IMG/VR virus record: IMGVR_UViG_3300037010_002878
Coordinates: 1 to 64,000 of that record
Length of the DNA stretch: 64,000 nt
Reading direction: 5' to 3' (one strand)
From: a virus
The position numbers were made by a program, and so were the translations under genes. The notes under the pieces were generated by a model. The model made no database searches and was not told where the DNA came from. It was given only the letters and a program-made list of their open reading frames with translations. Below are positions 5,779 through 14,301 of this stretch, in pieces; position 1 is the stretch's first letter, and each line of letters begins with the position of its first letter.

Positions 5779-6893
5779 GTTTTGAAAGACAGTCTCTTGT
5801 TGTTTTTAAAGATGAGTCATCAACTGGAATAAACTTTGTTGCAAATAATAGATTTGTATTTGTGAACTCAACTGGATATATGTATATTAAAGTTAATTCA
5901 ACTAATATCACTACCAATACCACCATAGCACAAGCAATTTCAGGTGCAAATTTAATTTTAATAACTGGAGTTATTCCTGCTCCACCAACAACGACAACAA
6001 CGACAACAACGACAACAACGACAACAACTACTACAACAACGTCAACTAGTTTTACCAAAGCTTTATTTCATAATGGGATAGATAGTTCACCAACAAGTGT
6101 ATCAACAACCACATTGTTATCTTCAACGGCTACTTTAGTTCAAGCAGAAACTTCAGTAGGTACAGCAAAATTTGGCGTAGCAGGAGCCAATGTTGGTACA
6201 AATGCATTATTTTATGGCGGAACAGATAATTCTTATTATTACAACACAGTTACATTATTATCACCAACTGCGACATTGGTTCAAGCTGAGTCTACTGTTG
6301 GGTCAGGAAGAAGTTATATATCTGGAGCAAATGTTGGTACAAATGCACTATTCTATGCTGGGTACAATTCTGGATATAAGAATACGGCAACAATATTGAC
6401 ACCTACTGGTTCATTGGTTCAAGCTGAGTCAACTGTAGGAACAGTGAGAACTGGAACGGGTGGAGCCAATGTTGGTACAAATGTATTATTTTATGGTGGA
6501 ACAAATGGTTCATATTTTAATACAGCAACACTGTTATCATCAACAGCTACTTTGGTACAAGCGGAATCAAATGTTGGCACAGCACGGTCATATACTGCTG
6601 GAGCTAATGTTGGTACGAATGCTTTATTCTACGGTGGGTATAATGGTTCATACTTAAATACAGCAACACTGTTATCATCAACAGCTACTTTGGTACAAGC
6701 TGAATCAAATGTTGGTTCTACTAGACTTGGACCAGCAGGAGCTAACGTAGGTACAAATGCTTTATATTATGCTGGGGCTAATAGTGTTAAATTAAATACT
6801 GCTACATTATTATCGCCAACAGCTACTTTAGTTCAAGCAGAAACTAATATAGGTAGTACACCTAGACATGGACTCGCAGGATCTAGTTTATAA
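5775..6893 (+). CDS. Kelch-like six-repeat adhesin B with poly-Thr linker
   Basis: 372 aa, a paralogue of the genes at 4735 and 8095. N-terminal domain about 1-70 (VVFKDESSTGIN), then a run of 18 Thr and a TSTS tail (about 73-95), then six repeats of NALFYGG/TLLSSTATLVQAES/NVGTAR type. Poly-Thr is a flexible, possibly glycosylated spacer that would place the propeller away from its attachment domain. Start overlaps the stop of gene A, so the two are probably translated together as a pair. Confidence 0.75.
   Translation: MSFERQSLVVFKDESSTGINFVANNRFVFVNSTGYMYIKVNSTNITTNTTIAQAISGANLILITGVIPAPPTTTTTTTTTTTTTTTTTTSTSFTKALFHNGIDSSPTSVSTTTLLSSTATLVQAETSVGTAKFGVAGANVGTNALFYGGTDNSYYYNTVTLLSPTATLVQAESTVGSGRSYISGANVGTNALFYAGYNSGYKNTATILTPTGSLVQAESTVGTVRTGTGGANVGTNVLFYGGTNGSYFNTATLLSSTATLVQAESNVGTARSYTAGANVGTNALFYGGYNGSYLNTATLLSSTATLVQAESNVGSTRLGPAGANVGTNALYYAGANSVKLNTATLLSPTATLVQAETNIGSTPRHGLAGSSL
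5986..6050 (+). repeat. ACAACG-type microsatellite encoding poly-Thr
   Basis: Tandem ACA/ACG/ACT codons with a 9-nt periodicity (acaacgaca). Gain or loss of 3- or 9-nt units would change linker length without changing the frame. Confidence 0.8.
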
Positions 6894-6896
6894 ATA
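6889..6896 (+). promoter_or_regulatory. T4-type late promoter TATAAATA
   Basis: Exact TATAAATA overlapping the stop of adhesin B, 29 nt before the ATG at 6926. It would restart late transcription for the genes at 6926-9302. Confidence 0.65.
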
Positions 6897-6925
6897 TTAA
6901 AATATAATATGAAAGAAGAGTAAAA

Positions 6926-7564
6926 ATGGCATCACAAGTAAATTCACAATATGCATATCTTAACCTTATTAATGGAGAGACAATTTGGGAGAGATTAAGA
7001 ATAGTTCGTAATTTTATTGAGGATAGAAAAATTGCAAAAAAATTACAAACTACACAAGAACTAAAACATCAAGCATACATTGCTAAAGTTCAAGAAGCTA
7101 CTAAAGAATCAGAAAGATTATTTGCTCAAGCAGAGTTAGAAGAATTTGAAGCTCATCAAGAACAGCAAACAGATGGTTATAAAAAGCTTGATGATGAACT
7201 TGCTTTCTTGTTAAAGTATGAAGCGGAATTAGCATCAATTGCTGAACAGTCTCGTATAGAAGGTAAATCAGATGATGAAATGTACCAAATAAATATGGAA
7301 ACAGAGGTTTATTTAAGAAACCTTAAAAAAATTGAAACAGAACAAGTGGCAAGAACCTTAGGTATTTCTCAAGCAACCGCTGAAGAAGCTATGAGAATAC
7401 CTCAAATGCGTGTACAGTTGTTAAATACAGCCACAGCAATGATGCTACCTGATACTGATGAGAACAAAGCTAATTTAATAGCAAATGGTATTAACCTTAA
7501 TAACATACCACTAAGTGTTCAAGAGACTCTAAGTATAACCAAATTACTAACACAAGGAAACTAA
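6926..7564 (+). CDS. Coiled-coil virion-region protein, 212 aa
   Basis: Not recognised. Residues 25-140 are almost entirely charged helix (IEDRKIAKKLQTTQELKHQA and following) with heptad-like spacing, so an elongated coiled coil is likely. The C-terminal 60 residues are more hydrophobic and globular. It has its own late promoter and lies 2 nt before the DUF4376-like gene and ahead of adhesin C. Fibre shaft, adaptor or assembly factor are possible; none can be chosen from sequence alone. Confidence 0.7.
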   Translation: MASQVNSQYAYLNLINGETIWERLRIVRNFIEDRKIAKKLQTTQELKHQAYIAKVQEATKESERLFAQAELEEFEAHQEQQTDGYKKLDDELAFLLKYEAELASIAEQSRIEGKSDDEMYQINMETEVYLRNLKKIETEQVARTLGISQATAEEAMRIPQMRVQLLNTATAMMLPDTDENKANLIANGINLNNIPLSVQETLSITKLLTQGN

Positions 7565-7566
7565 AA

Positions 7567-8082
7567 ATGAAACTCGTAACATGGCTAGCGAAAGATTCAG
7601 AAACTCTATTTGGGAAATTTGACCCAATGTCTAATACGGATACAAGAACTAATGTTCAAATTATAGCAATTGGGCAATTTGAACCAGACGCAAGTCAATA
7701 CATTGGTCTATCTAATGAAGATGTTACCCCAAAAGAATGTGCTGAAATTTTGAATGTTCCCGAAAATACATTTTATAACATATATAGCCCTATTAATGGA
7801 TATTTTTTAACGGATGCTTGGGTTGAATCAATATTGAAAGATTTGCGTCAAAAAGAACTAGATAACTTAACAGTAAAAGTTGAAGATCATGTTTATGATG
7901 CTGATGAAGTATCTCAAGATCGTATGGCAAGAGCCTATATGATTATTGGTGATACAGGAACCATTGATTGGAAATTAGCAGATAATAAAGTATTTAATGT
8001 TTCAGGTGGAGAGATTAAACAAGCTTTGACACTCGCTGGAAAGGCTCAAACAGCTCTATGGGCTAAATACACACTTAATTAA
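7567..8082 (+). CDS. DUF4376-like tail protein, 171 aa
   Basis: Residues about 100-171 match the DUF4376 pattern: VEDHVYDADEVSQDRMARA, then WKLADN and a helical end with AGKAQTALW. This domain is found at the C-terminus of phage tail and fibre-associated proteins. The N-terminal 95 residues are unassigned. It lies between the coiled-coil gene and adhesin C, consistent with a fibre or baseplate-edge component. Confidence 0.75.
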   Translation: MKLVTWLAKDSETLFGKFDPMSNTDTRTNVQIIAIGQFEPDASQYIGLSNEDVTPKECAEILNVPENTFYNIYSPINGYFLTDAWVESILKDLRQKELDNLTVKVEDHVYDADEVSQDRMARAYMIIGDTGTIDWKLADNKVFNVSGGEIKQALTLAGKAQTALWAKYTLN

Positions 8083-8094
8083 CAAGGATATAAT

Positions 8095-9177
8095 ATGGGG
8101 GCATCACAGTCTCAGTCTCAAATTTCTGGATTTACCAGAAACCCTATATGGGTGTTTAAGGATGAAACTTCAACTGGGTTAGATAAGATTCCAGTAGGAG
8201 AGATTGTCGCTATTAAATCCAACAAATTACTATATCAATGTGTTAGTAAAGTTGGAGTCACTAGTAGCACACAAGTTGGTTCAGCTACTGGATTATTACC
8301 TTATACATTTAAGGTAACAACCTCTTTTACCAAAGCTTTGTTCTATGGGGGGTGGATATCAACCGTTGTGGCTACCACGACTCTATTATCTTCAACAGCT
8401 ACTTTAGTTCAAGCAGAAACCAATATAGGTACAGCTAGATATGGATTATCAGGATCTAACGTGGGAACTAATGCTTTATTCTACGGTGGGTGGATATCAA
8501 CAACAGCTGTTTCCACAGCTACTTTATTATCACCAACCGCTACTTTGGTTCAGGCAGAAACAAATGTAGGTACAGCTAGACGTGAAGTAGCAGGAGCAAA
8601 AGTAGGTACAAATGCTTTATTTTATGCTGGATGGGGTTCAACAACAGCTGTTTCCACAGCTACTCTATTATCTTCAACAGCTACATTAGTGCAAGCCGAA
8701 ACAAATGTAGGTGTAGCTAGATATGGATTATCAGGAGCTAATGTAGGAACTAATGCTTTATTCTACGGTGGATTTGCCCTTTCAGGAGCTATACCAACAG
8801 CTACTCTATTATCTTCAACAGCTACTTTAGTTCAAGCAGAAACCAATATAGGTACAGCTAGATATGGATTATCAGGATCTAACGTGGGAACTAATGCTTT
8901 ATTCTACGGTGGATATGGCAATAACATAATATCTACCACGACTCTATTATCACCAACAGCTACTTTAGTTCAAGCAGAAACCAATATAGGTTCAGCTAGA
9001 TATGAATTAGCAGGAGCTAATGTAGGAACTAATGCATTATTCTATGGTGGAGATACGGGAACTAGCTCTCACGTAGCTGTGAAAACAGCTACTCTATTAT
9101 CTTCAACAGCTACTTTAGTTCAAGCAGAAACTAATGTAGGTACAGCTAGATATTACCTAGCAGGAGCATCATTATGA
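8095..9177 (+). CDS. Kelch-like six-repeat adhesin C
   Basis: 360 aa. N-terminal domain about 1-75 with FKDETSTGLDKIP, then six repeats beginning KALFYGGW/NALFYGGW and ending AGASL. Repeats are more uniform than in A and B, and two of them share 110 identical bases. It ends in ATGA overlapping the start of a broken fourth copy, the same junction as between A and B. Likely a tail adhesin. The near-identical repeats suggest recent internal duplication or gene conversion. Confidence 0.75.
   Translation: MGASQSQSQISGFTRNPIWVFKDETSTGLDKIPVGEIVAIKSNKLLYQCVSKVGVTSSTQVGSATGLLPYTFKVTTSFTKALFYGGWISTVVATTTLLSSTATLVQAETNIGTARYGLSGSNVGTNALFYGGWISTTAVSTATLLSPTATLVQAETNVGTARREVAGAKVGTNALFYAGWGSTTAVSTATLLSSTATLVQAETNVGVARYGLSGANVGTNALFYGGFALSGAIPTATLLSSTATLVQAETNIGTARYGLSGSNVGTNALFYGGYGNNIISTTTLLSPTATLVQAETNIGSARYELAGANVGTNALFYGGDTGTSSHVAVKTATLLSSTATLVQAETNVGTARYYLAGASL
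8380..8912 (+). repeat. 110-bp identical direct repeat inside adhesin C
   Basis: 8380-8489 and 8803-8912 read identically, offset by 423 bp. Unequal recombination here would remove 423 bp (141 codons, about three blades) in frame. Confidence 0.85.
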
Positions 9178-9302
9178 GTTATATAAAACAATCATTAGTA
9201 ACATTTAATGATACATCTGCCTTAGGGTTAGATAAAATTTAAGATAATATATTATTTTTTAAAGAAAGTAATATAAAAGATAATTCAAATAATTTTCTGT
9301 AA
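9174..9302 (+). pseudogene. Truncated fourth Kelch-adhesin gene (N-terminal remnant)
   Basis: Starts ATGA-coupled to adhesin C and encodes MSYIKQSLVTFNDTSALGLD, then KI and a stop at 9240. This aligns with the start of the A, B and C N-terminal domains. The frame continues after the TAA for another 19 codons (DNILFFKESNIKDNSNNFL) in the style of the same domain, then stops. The propeller part is missing. Best read as the leftover of an adhesin D that paired with C as B pairs with A. Confidence 0.65.
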
Positions 9303-9456
9303 AATCATAAGTAAGTACATTTATTATCAACAATATTATAAATGAAAACCCTATTATAAAAGAAATGAAAGGTTTATTTATGAACATAATAAAATGCTTT
9401 AATCTTTCCTCATTAAAATATATGTTCCCCAACTCATCATTACCTTATCAAAAAAT

Positions 9457-9477
9457 AAAGAACTATTTTAGTTCTTT
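9457..9477 (+). terminator. Terminator after the adhesin operon
   Basis: AAAGAACTA-TTT-TAGTTCTTT stem followed by TATCTTC, downstream of the plus-strand adhesin genes. Confidence 0.5.
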
Positions 9478-9558
9478 TATCTTCAATTTAAATTAATCAA
9501 AATTATGTTATTATAACACAATATTCATAAATCTAAAGTTCTATCTTAGATGGAAAAA

Positions 9559-9586
9559 GGTCCCGATGAAAAAATCATCAAGGACC
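9559..9586 (-). terminator. Rho-independent terminator for the capsid operon
   Basis: Stem GGTCC-x-GATGA with TCATC-x-GGACC. On the minus strand it is followed by TTTTT. It lies 25 nt downstream of the gp23 stop. Confidence 0.7.
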
Positions 9587-9602
9587 TAAATAAAAGGTAA
9601 AA

Positions 9603-9622
9603 CCTTTAGCTTACGCTAAAGG
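9603..9622 (-). terminator. Hairpin overlapping the gp23 stop codon
   Basis: CCTTTAGC-GTAA-GCTAAAGG on the minus strand, followed by TTTT. The loop contains the TAA stop. With the hairpin at 9559 it makes a tandem terminator after the most strongly expressed gene. Confidence 0.6.
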
Positions 9623-10915
9623 AGATGTTTTACCTGCTGCTACGGTTGCAAAATTAACACCGAATGTTGCGATGTAATTTTCTGGGTTCAATGGAGTTGT
9701 ATCCAAAGCGTAACGTTGTGACAAGATGATTGCTGGTTGACCTGATTCTTGCAATGTAACACGTTGGAATGACGCTGGTACATATGGGCTGAAGAATACA
9801 GCTGAATCACGACGATCTTGACCTTTGTAAAGGATAGTTGCATAATCGCTTGCTGCGAATGTATCAACAACAACTTTATAACGTCCATCAAATGTTCCTG
9901 CTACTGCAGTTGACATACCATCTACAGTTGATTGAATTGCAGCTGCACTGAATCCACCAAGTGCTTCAAGAGCAACTGATACTTTAGGAGACACTAACAA
10001 TGTGTTACCTGCACCACGACGAGTCAAACGATTGATTTTTGAACTTTCATCAGCAAGTTTAATTGCCAACATTCTGTAACGTTCAATTTCCCAACGACCG
10101 TCATAACCACCAATTGCAGCATCTGCTACTACACGTGCTGTATTGTTAACTTTAGAAATGATCTCACGGTCAATCTCTGCTTGCATTTCATAACTCATGA
10201 TTCCCATAAGTTCTTCATCTGCATTCATACCATGTTGAGATTTCAAATCTTGGTACATTTCAAGGGTATATTTACCTTTCAATTTACGTGTACGAGCTTC
10301 AACAGTTTTACGAGAAAGTTCAAATCCGATTTCGTTCATGTCGTCGCCAAGAATCTCACCATCCGCTGTTGAATATGATCCAGTATAACCTTTAAGTACT
10401 TTGTTAAAAGTAGCTTCATTCGTATAAGTATCTAAAACATGAACGTCTGTAAAAATTACATCACCTTGAGCTTTAGTTGTGCCAGCCCAAAGAACTTTTA
10501 CAACATTACCATCAGTTTCTTTGTAAAGAACGTCTCCGCCAACAATAACTTTTGCATCATCTGCAACTGCAACTACAAGAATTTGTTTTTTATTACTTGG
10601 AGCGATTTTGTTGATACTATTACCAGTATAACGACTTGTCATTGAATAAATGAAACCAGTTGGTCCATTCAACGGTTGAACACCAGCGATTTCGTTAGCG
10701 ATCAAATTAGGGTAAACACGACGAACTAAAGGCATAAGGATTTTTGTAAATCCTGCTACGTCAGCAGCTTGTGTACCTTCTTTCAACATATCGCTAATAG
10801 CTTTTTCTTGTTGTTCAAGAATAACTGCCATAGTAGACATATCTTTTTTGCTGATTGATGAGTAGTTTTCACTCAACAATTGCTTTTCAAATTTTTCAGT
10901 AAGATTGAAATCCAT
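9611..10915 (-). CDS. 23: Major capsid protein, T4 gp23-like
   Basis: 434 aa, shorter than T4 gp23 (521) but with its hallmarks: an N-terminal charged prohead-binding segment, ILE at residues 32-34 as a likely gp21 cleavage site, then ADVAGFTKILMPLVRRVYPN and LIANEIAGVQPLNGPTGFIY, and a typical C-terminal HK97-like region (RYKVVVDTFAASDY, SPYVPASFQRVT). It forms the hexamers of the head shell. A late promoter at 10947-10954 drives it and tandem terminators follow. Order 20-core-21-22-23 is as in T4. Confidence 0.95.
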   Translation of the reverse strand: MDFNLTEKFEKQLLSENYSSISKKDMSTMAVILEQQEKAISDMLKEGTQAADVAGFTKILMPLVRRVYPNLIANEIAGVQPLNGPTGFIYSMTSRYTGNSINKIAPSNKKQILVVAVADDAKVIVGGDVLYKETDGNVVKVLWAGTTKAQGDVIFTDVHVLDTYTNEATFNKVLKGYTGSYSTADGEILGDDMNEIGFELSRKTVEARTRKLKGKYTLEMYQDLKSQHGMNADEELMGIMSYEMQAEIDREIISKVNNTARVVADAAIGGYDGRWEIERYRMLAIKLADESSKINRLTRRGAGNTLLVSPKVSVALEALGGFSAAAIQSTVDGMSTAVAGTFDGRYKVVVDTFAASDYATILYKGQDRRDSAVFFSPYVPASFQRVTLQESGQPAIILSQRYALDTTPLNPENYIATFGVNFATVAAGKTSPLA

Positions 10916-10946
10916 AACTTAAATTCCTTTGTTAATTGATTTGATT

Positions 10947-10954
10947 TATTTATA
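10947..10954 (-). promoter_or_regulatory. T4-type late promoter TATAAATA
   Basis: Exact motif on the minus strand, 31 nt before the gp23 ATG. A dedicated late promoter for the major capsid gene also exists in T4. Confidence 0.75.
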
Positions 10955-10956
10955 TT

Positions 10957-11685
10957 TTAGAAAAAACGTGAACTATCTGCAACTGAAGCAGGTAATACAG
11001 AACCTTCTGGTTCTTTGTTTTCAACAATTGGTGTATGTGTATGTGTTTCTTCAACTTTTGCTGCAGTTACACTCTCTCTCAAAGTTTCTAATTTTTTCAA
11101 ATATCCACTAGCATCAGAAGAATTGAATTCTACGATTGCAGCCAATTTGTCAAATTTTTCTTTTTGAATAACACTTAATCCTTCTTTAACTTCAGCGATA
11201 AGACCCATTTTCAAAAGTTCTGCTTTTTGTTTTTTCAAATCCAAATTTTCAACAACTAGTGCATCAATTTTTGCAGTGCTTTCAGCAATTTGAGCTTTCA
11301 TTTCAGTATCATCAAGATTCTCAGCGATTTGTTTGATTTCAACGCCACCAGCTATTAACAATGCGTTAAAGCCTTCTAACAATGATTCAAGTTTTTCACC
11401 TTGTACACTTTCTTCGATAGTGATTTTATTTTCACTGATGTATTCTTCAGCGATAAGACTCAAAAATTCATCTAGGTTTTCAAGCAATTTTTCTTTATAT
11501 TCTTTTGCTTCTGTCATGAATTTTTCTGTGATTTCAGTTTCTTTTTCTTCAACGATTGCAGCTACTTTTTCAGCAACTAATGTCTCAACTTTCGCATCAA
11601 CAGCAGCGTTAAAAGATTCAGAAATTTCGGCTTTCAACTCGTCTGTAAAAACAGCTTCGTCAAGTTTACTTAGAATTTTTTCCAT
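10957..11685 (-). CDS. 22: Prohead core scaffold, T4 gp22-like
   Basis: 242 aa, strongly acidic and almost entirely helical (many VAEKVAAIVEEKETEI-type stretches), with several (L/I)-x-E sites that gp21 would cut during maturation. Position between the protease and gp23 genes is exactly that of T4 gene 22. It fills the prohead and is degraded before packaging. Confidence 0.88.
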   Translation of the reverse strand: MEKILSKLDEAVFTDELKAEISESFNAAVDAKVETLVAEKVAAIVEEKETEITEKFMTEAKEYKEKLLENLDEFLSLIAEEYISENKITIEESVQGEKLESLLEGFNALLIAGGVEIKQIAENLDDTEMKAQIAESTAKIDALVVENLDLKKQKAELLKMGLIAEVKEGLSVIQKEKFDKLAAIVEFNSSDASGYLKKLETLRESVTAAKVEETHTHTPIVENKEPEGSVLPASVADSSRFF

Positions 11686-11721
11686 ATCTAATCCCTTTGT
11701 TAATAATTACAATTTTATTTA

Positions 11722-12402
11722 TTAAAATGATTTAAACAATTCTTCAAATTTATTTTTAGCACACTCTTGTACAAGTGATTTATTTTCTAAAGTACAACCG
11801 CTTTCGCTACATATTGTCACTTTTTCAATATCTCCGGATTCTGATATTGAATAATCAAAATCTTGTACTATACCATTCTCTACAATAAGAGACTCTGCTA
11901 AACCATTTAAGTAACTACCAGGGTTACTTGGGTTATCTACTAGGTCATATGTGATTAATTTGAAATCTTCAACTATACCACCACTCCCTACAGATCCAAC
12001 TCCACGTGAACTAATACCAATTTTAATTCCTTCATCTATAAGATTTTTTAATCTATTTGATTCTGGATTATCTAATAATTTAGCTTTTCCGTAAACAAAA
12101 TCACCTTCCATACGCAGTTCAACAATTTTGATGACTGCCTTCATTGGATCAATTGTAGTTCTTGGTGGATGTTGCCATTCACCAAGCGTTTCTAAACCAT
12201 TATTTTTAATAACTGATTGATATCTTTGAACTTCACGTCTCCATATATTGGAAGGGTAAATTCGTTTGTTAGCGTTTTGCACGTTAGCTGTCGAAAAAAC
12301 ACCTTCTACAAAATATGACTTCTTTCTTACATTAGAAGACTCATTAAGTTCTTCTACGCAATACCCGTCTAACGGGACAGCTTGCTCTAAAATAAGTTTC
12401 AT
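11722..12402 (-). CDS. 21: Prohead maturation protease, T4 gp21-like
   Basis: 226 aa. Contains the gp21 blocks: NANKRIYPSNIWRREV near residue 45, LGEWQHPP near 75 (catalytic His region), GISSRGVGSV near 120 (catalytic Ser region), and DLVDNPSNPGS. It is a serine protease that cleaves core and shell proteins after (L/I)-x-E. It follows the small core gene by 3 nt and precedes gp22. Confidence 0.93.
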   Translation of the reverse strand: MKLILEQAVPLDGYCVEELNESSNVRKKSYFVEGVFSTANVQNANKRIYPSNIWRREVQRYQSVIKNNGLETLGEWQHPPRTTIDPMKAVIKIVELRMEGDFVYGKAKLLDNPESNRLKNLIDEGIKIGISSRGVGSVGSGGIVEDFKLITYDLVDNPSNPGSYLNGLAESLIVENGIVQDFDYSISESGDIEKVTICSESGCTLENKSLVQECAKNKFEELFKSF

Positions 12403-12405
12403 TCT

Positions 12406-12633
12406 TTATTCCTCAGAAGATTTTGGCTCCGGTTCCTTGTCAAGATAAGTTCGTTTGTCTATCTGTGCGAAGATATCTTTAATTCTTGAAAAGTTATCGA
12501 GCTCTTCTTTTTTGTCCTTAATATAAGGGTGTGTTTTTACTTTTTGATCTAACACTGCTTTTACTGTCTGAGCAAAATCGGTAAATTTACCATCATGTGC
12601 TTGATCTAAAATGTCTGTTGACAATTCCGCCAT
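12406..12633 (-). CDS. Small prohead core protein (gp67/gp68 position)
   Basis: 75 aa, charged and helical, with KFTDFAQTVKAVLDQKV near residues 15-32. It lies between portal and protease genes, where T4 encodes core proteins gp67 and gp68, and its style fits. Direct similarity is too short to decide which one. A late promoter variant (CATAAATA) is upstream. Confidence 0.65.
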   Translation of the reverse strand: MAELSTDILDQAHDGKFTDFAQTVKAVLDQKVKTHPYIKDKKEELDNFSRIKDIFAQIDKRTYLDKEPEPKSSEE

Positions 12634-12662
12634 TTTTAAACCTTTCTGTTTTTATTCATATT

Positions 12663-12670
12663 TATTTATG
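12663..12670 (-). promoter_or_regulatory. Late promoter variant CATAAATA
   Basis: One base off TATAAATA on the minus strand, 29 nt before the small core gene, overlapping the portal gene's downstream spacer. Confidence 0.45.
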
Positions 12671-12684
12671 TTTTTTAGAAATCT

Positions 12685-14250
12685 TTAAAAATTGCCTTCA
12701 TCAGTTTTATAAAAAGCTGCATAACGTGGGTCTTTTTTCTCTTTCTCTATTTGTTCACCCATAGCTTTTATATCTTCGTCAGATAATTTCAAAATATTTT
12801 TGAATGTAAATTCTACTGGGAATACTTTTCCTATTAAATCAGAAACATTATTATACGCTTCGATTTTTTTATTAAACATTTCACTTTCTAGATTTTGAAT
12901 AAATGTATTTTCTTTACTAAAATATAAAGTAAAACTATCATAAATTTCATTCCACTCTTGGTTAGTAACTTTACCTTGAGACAATAAATGTCTATACATA
13001 AGCTCTTCAAATAAAGATAAAAATTTACGTCTTAGTCTTTGTGTATATGCAAAGAATTTAACTTCATCTCTTTGAACGCTAGTAGAGCTAAAATCAAATT
13101 CAGCTGAATTTCCTTCTATTTCATTGTTAATTCGAGACATAGGAATTTTTAACGCTGTGTATAATTTTTTCTTAAAATACATTACATCACCCAATTCACC
13201 AAGGTTTCCAGTCTCATCCAATGTTTCTACGGTCGTGCCCCTTCCTCCAGATCTATTAGGGAACCAATAATCTTCAACCAATGTAGTTACATGATTTTGG
13301 TTACTAATTGTACCTTTTTCAATATCATAAAACTTTTTATACTTGAAGTTTTGTTTTATTTTCTCTAACGCTTGTTCTGCACGTTGAGGATTTAAATCAC
13401 CTACGTCTACATTAAAAACTCGTCTTGAAATTGAACGGCTGAATCTCATAGGAATAAGCATGTCTTCTACAGTTTTAAGTTGATTTGCTGGTTTTATTGC
13501 TGTATATAACTCACTCAAAATCAACTTTTCAGATCCCATACGGTTTTTCTTAAAGCTAGGTTCTATGTAAATCCCACTATCTATTTTAAATACTTCATCT
13601 ATTTTAAATCTTATTTTAGACTTTGATTGAGAAACAAATCCAGTGAATTGATCTGTTTCTTCTATCATATAAAGCCATTCATTATTTGCTTTGTCGAAAT
13701 ATAAATCTAAAGGAGACAAAATATTTAATTTTACTATTCCTTTAGATAAATCCGAATTATCATAGATTGTTTGAATATTTAATTGTCCATCTATAAACCA
13801 TTGAGATATTAAATTATAAGCATTAGAATCGAAACGTAACAATCTGGACATTTCTTCAAATGCATCAGTAATCATTTTTTTAGTACCTTCTGTCATTTTA
13901 GCGTCAGAAAAATTAATTTTAACTAATGATTCATTTCCTGTAGTAAATACAATTTCATTCATTATTTCAGAAACAGCTGCGGAAACGTCTGGATGTGTAA
14001 CAATATCTCTAAACGTTTCAATATATCTGCGTTGTTCTGCCAAAGCAGACATCATTAAATCTTGATTAGATCTATCATAATTTTTATCATCTCCATCAAA
14101 AAATCCTATAGTTGGAGATATTTCGGCTGTAAAATTTTTGCTAAATGTTTGTGATATTACTAATGGGTCCGTATCATAATCAGTTAAACTCTTTTGATCT
14201 TCAGGTTTAGGTATAAAGGTTTTCTTCAACGATTCGTAGAGAGTTCCCAT
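12685..14250 (-). CDS. 20: Portal protein, T4 gp20-like
   Basis: 521 aa (T4 gp20 is 524). Family blocks are present: AVSEIMNEIVFTTGNE near residue 90, QWFIDGQLNIQTIYD near 150, FSRSISRRVFNVDVGDL near 270, and NRSGGRGTTVETLDE near 330. It forms the dodecameric vertex ring through which gp16/gp17 package DNA. It starts at 14250 under an exact late promoter that is divergent from the terminase promoter. Confidence 0.95.
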   Translation of the reverse strand: MGTLYESLKKTFIPKPEDQKSLTDYDTDPLVISQTFSKNFTAEISPTIGFFDGDDKNYDRSNQDLMMSALAEQRRYIETFRDIVTHPDVSAAVSEIMNEIVFTTGNESLVKINFSDAKMTEGTKKMITDAFEEMSRLLRFDSNAYNLISQWFIDGQLNIQTIYDNSDLSKGIVKLNILSPLDLYFDKANNEWLYMIEETDQFTGFVSQSKSKIRFKIDEVFKIDSGIYIEPSFKKNRMGSEKLILSELYTAIKPANQLKTVEDMLIPMRFSRSISRRVFNVDVGDLNPQRAEQALEKIKQNFKYKKFYDIEKGTISNQNHVTTLVEDYWFPNRSGGRGTTVETLDETGNLGELGDVMYFKKKLYTALKIPMSRINNEIEGNSAEFDFSSTSVQRDEVKFFAYTQRLRRKFLSLFEELMYRHLLSQGKVTNQEWNEIYDSFTLYFSKENTFIQNLESEMFNKKIEAYNNVSDLIGKVFPVEFTFKNILKLSDEDIKAMGEQIEKEKKDPRYAAFYKTDEGNF

Positions 14251-14263
14251 CTTTTATCCTTTT

Positions 14264-14271
14264 TATAAATA
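14264..14271 (+). promoter_or_regulatory. T4-type late promoter for terminase
   Basis: Exact TATAAATA, 30 nt before the terminase ATG, located between portal and terminase genes and interleaved with the minus-strand promoter at 14284. Confidence 0.7.
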
Positions 14272-14283
14272 TAATGTTTCATT

Positions 14284-14291
14284 TATTTATA
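14284..14291 (-). promoter_or_regulatory. T4-type late promoter for portal
   Basis: Exact TATAAATA on the minus strand, 33 nt before the portal ATG. The two promoters face so that their transcripts start within each other's region. Confidence 0.7.
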
Positions 14292-14301
14292 AAGGAGTTT
14301 T

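Larger units (their letters stand above)
9303..9610. other. Non-coding interval between adhesins and head genes
   Basis: About 300 bp without a convincing gene. It holds a plus-strand terminator (9457-9477), two minus-strand terminators, and an isolated minus-strand TATAAT (9510-9515) with no downstream minus-strand gene nearby. A 43-codon plus-strand ORF from 9365 lacks a good RBS and runs through the terminator hairpin, so I do not call it. Confidence 0.6.

Noticed and set aside
6190-6657. Two plus-strand ORFs inside adhesin B (69 and 65 aa)
   Set aside because: Out-of-frame readings of the Kelch repeats; repetitive DNA keeps stop codons away.
9365-9499. 43-codon plus-strand ORF after the adhesin genes
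   Set aside because: No good SD, low-complexity AT-rich sequence, and it runs through the terminator hairpin at 9457.
9510-9515. TATAAT on the minus strand as a promoter
   Set aside because: No TTTAAG box at the usual distance and no minus-strand gene downstream for more than 5 kb.
11333-11725. Plus-strand 130-aa ORF opposite gp22
   Set aside because: Antisense of an acidic helical gene gives a Ser/Phe-rich frame; no start signals.
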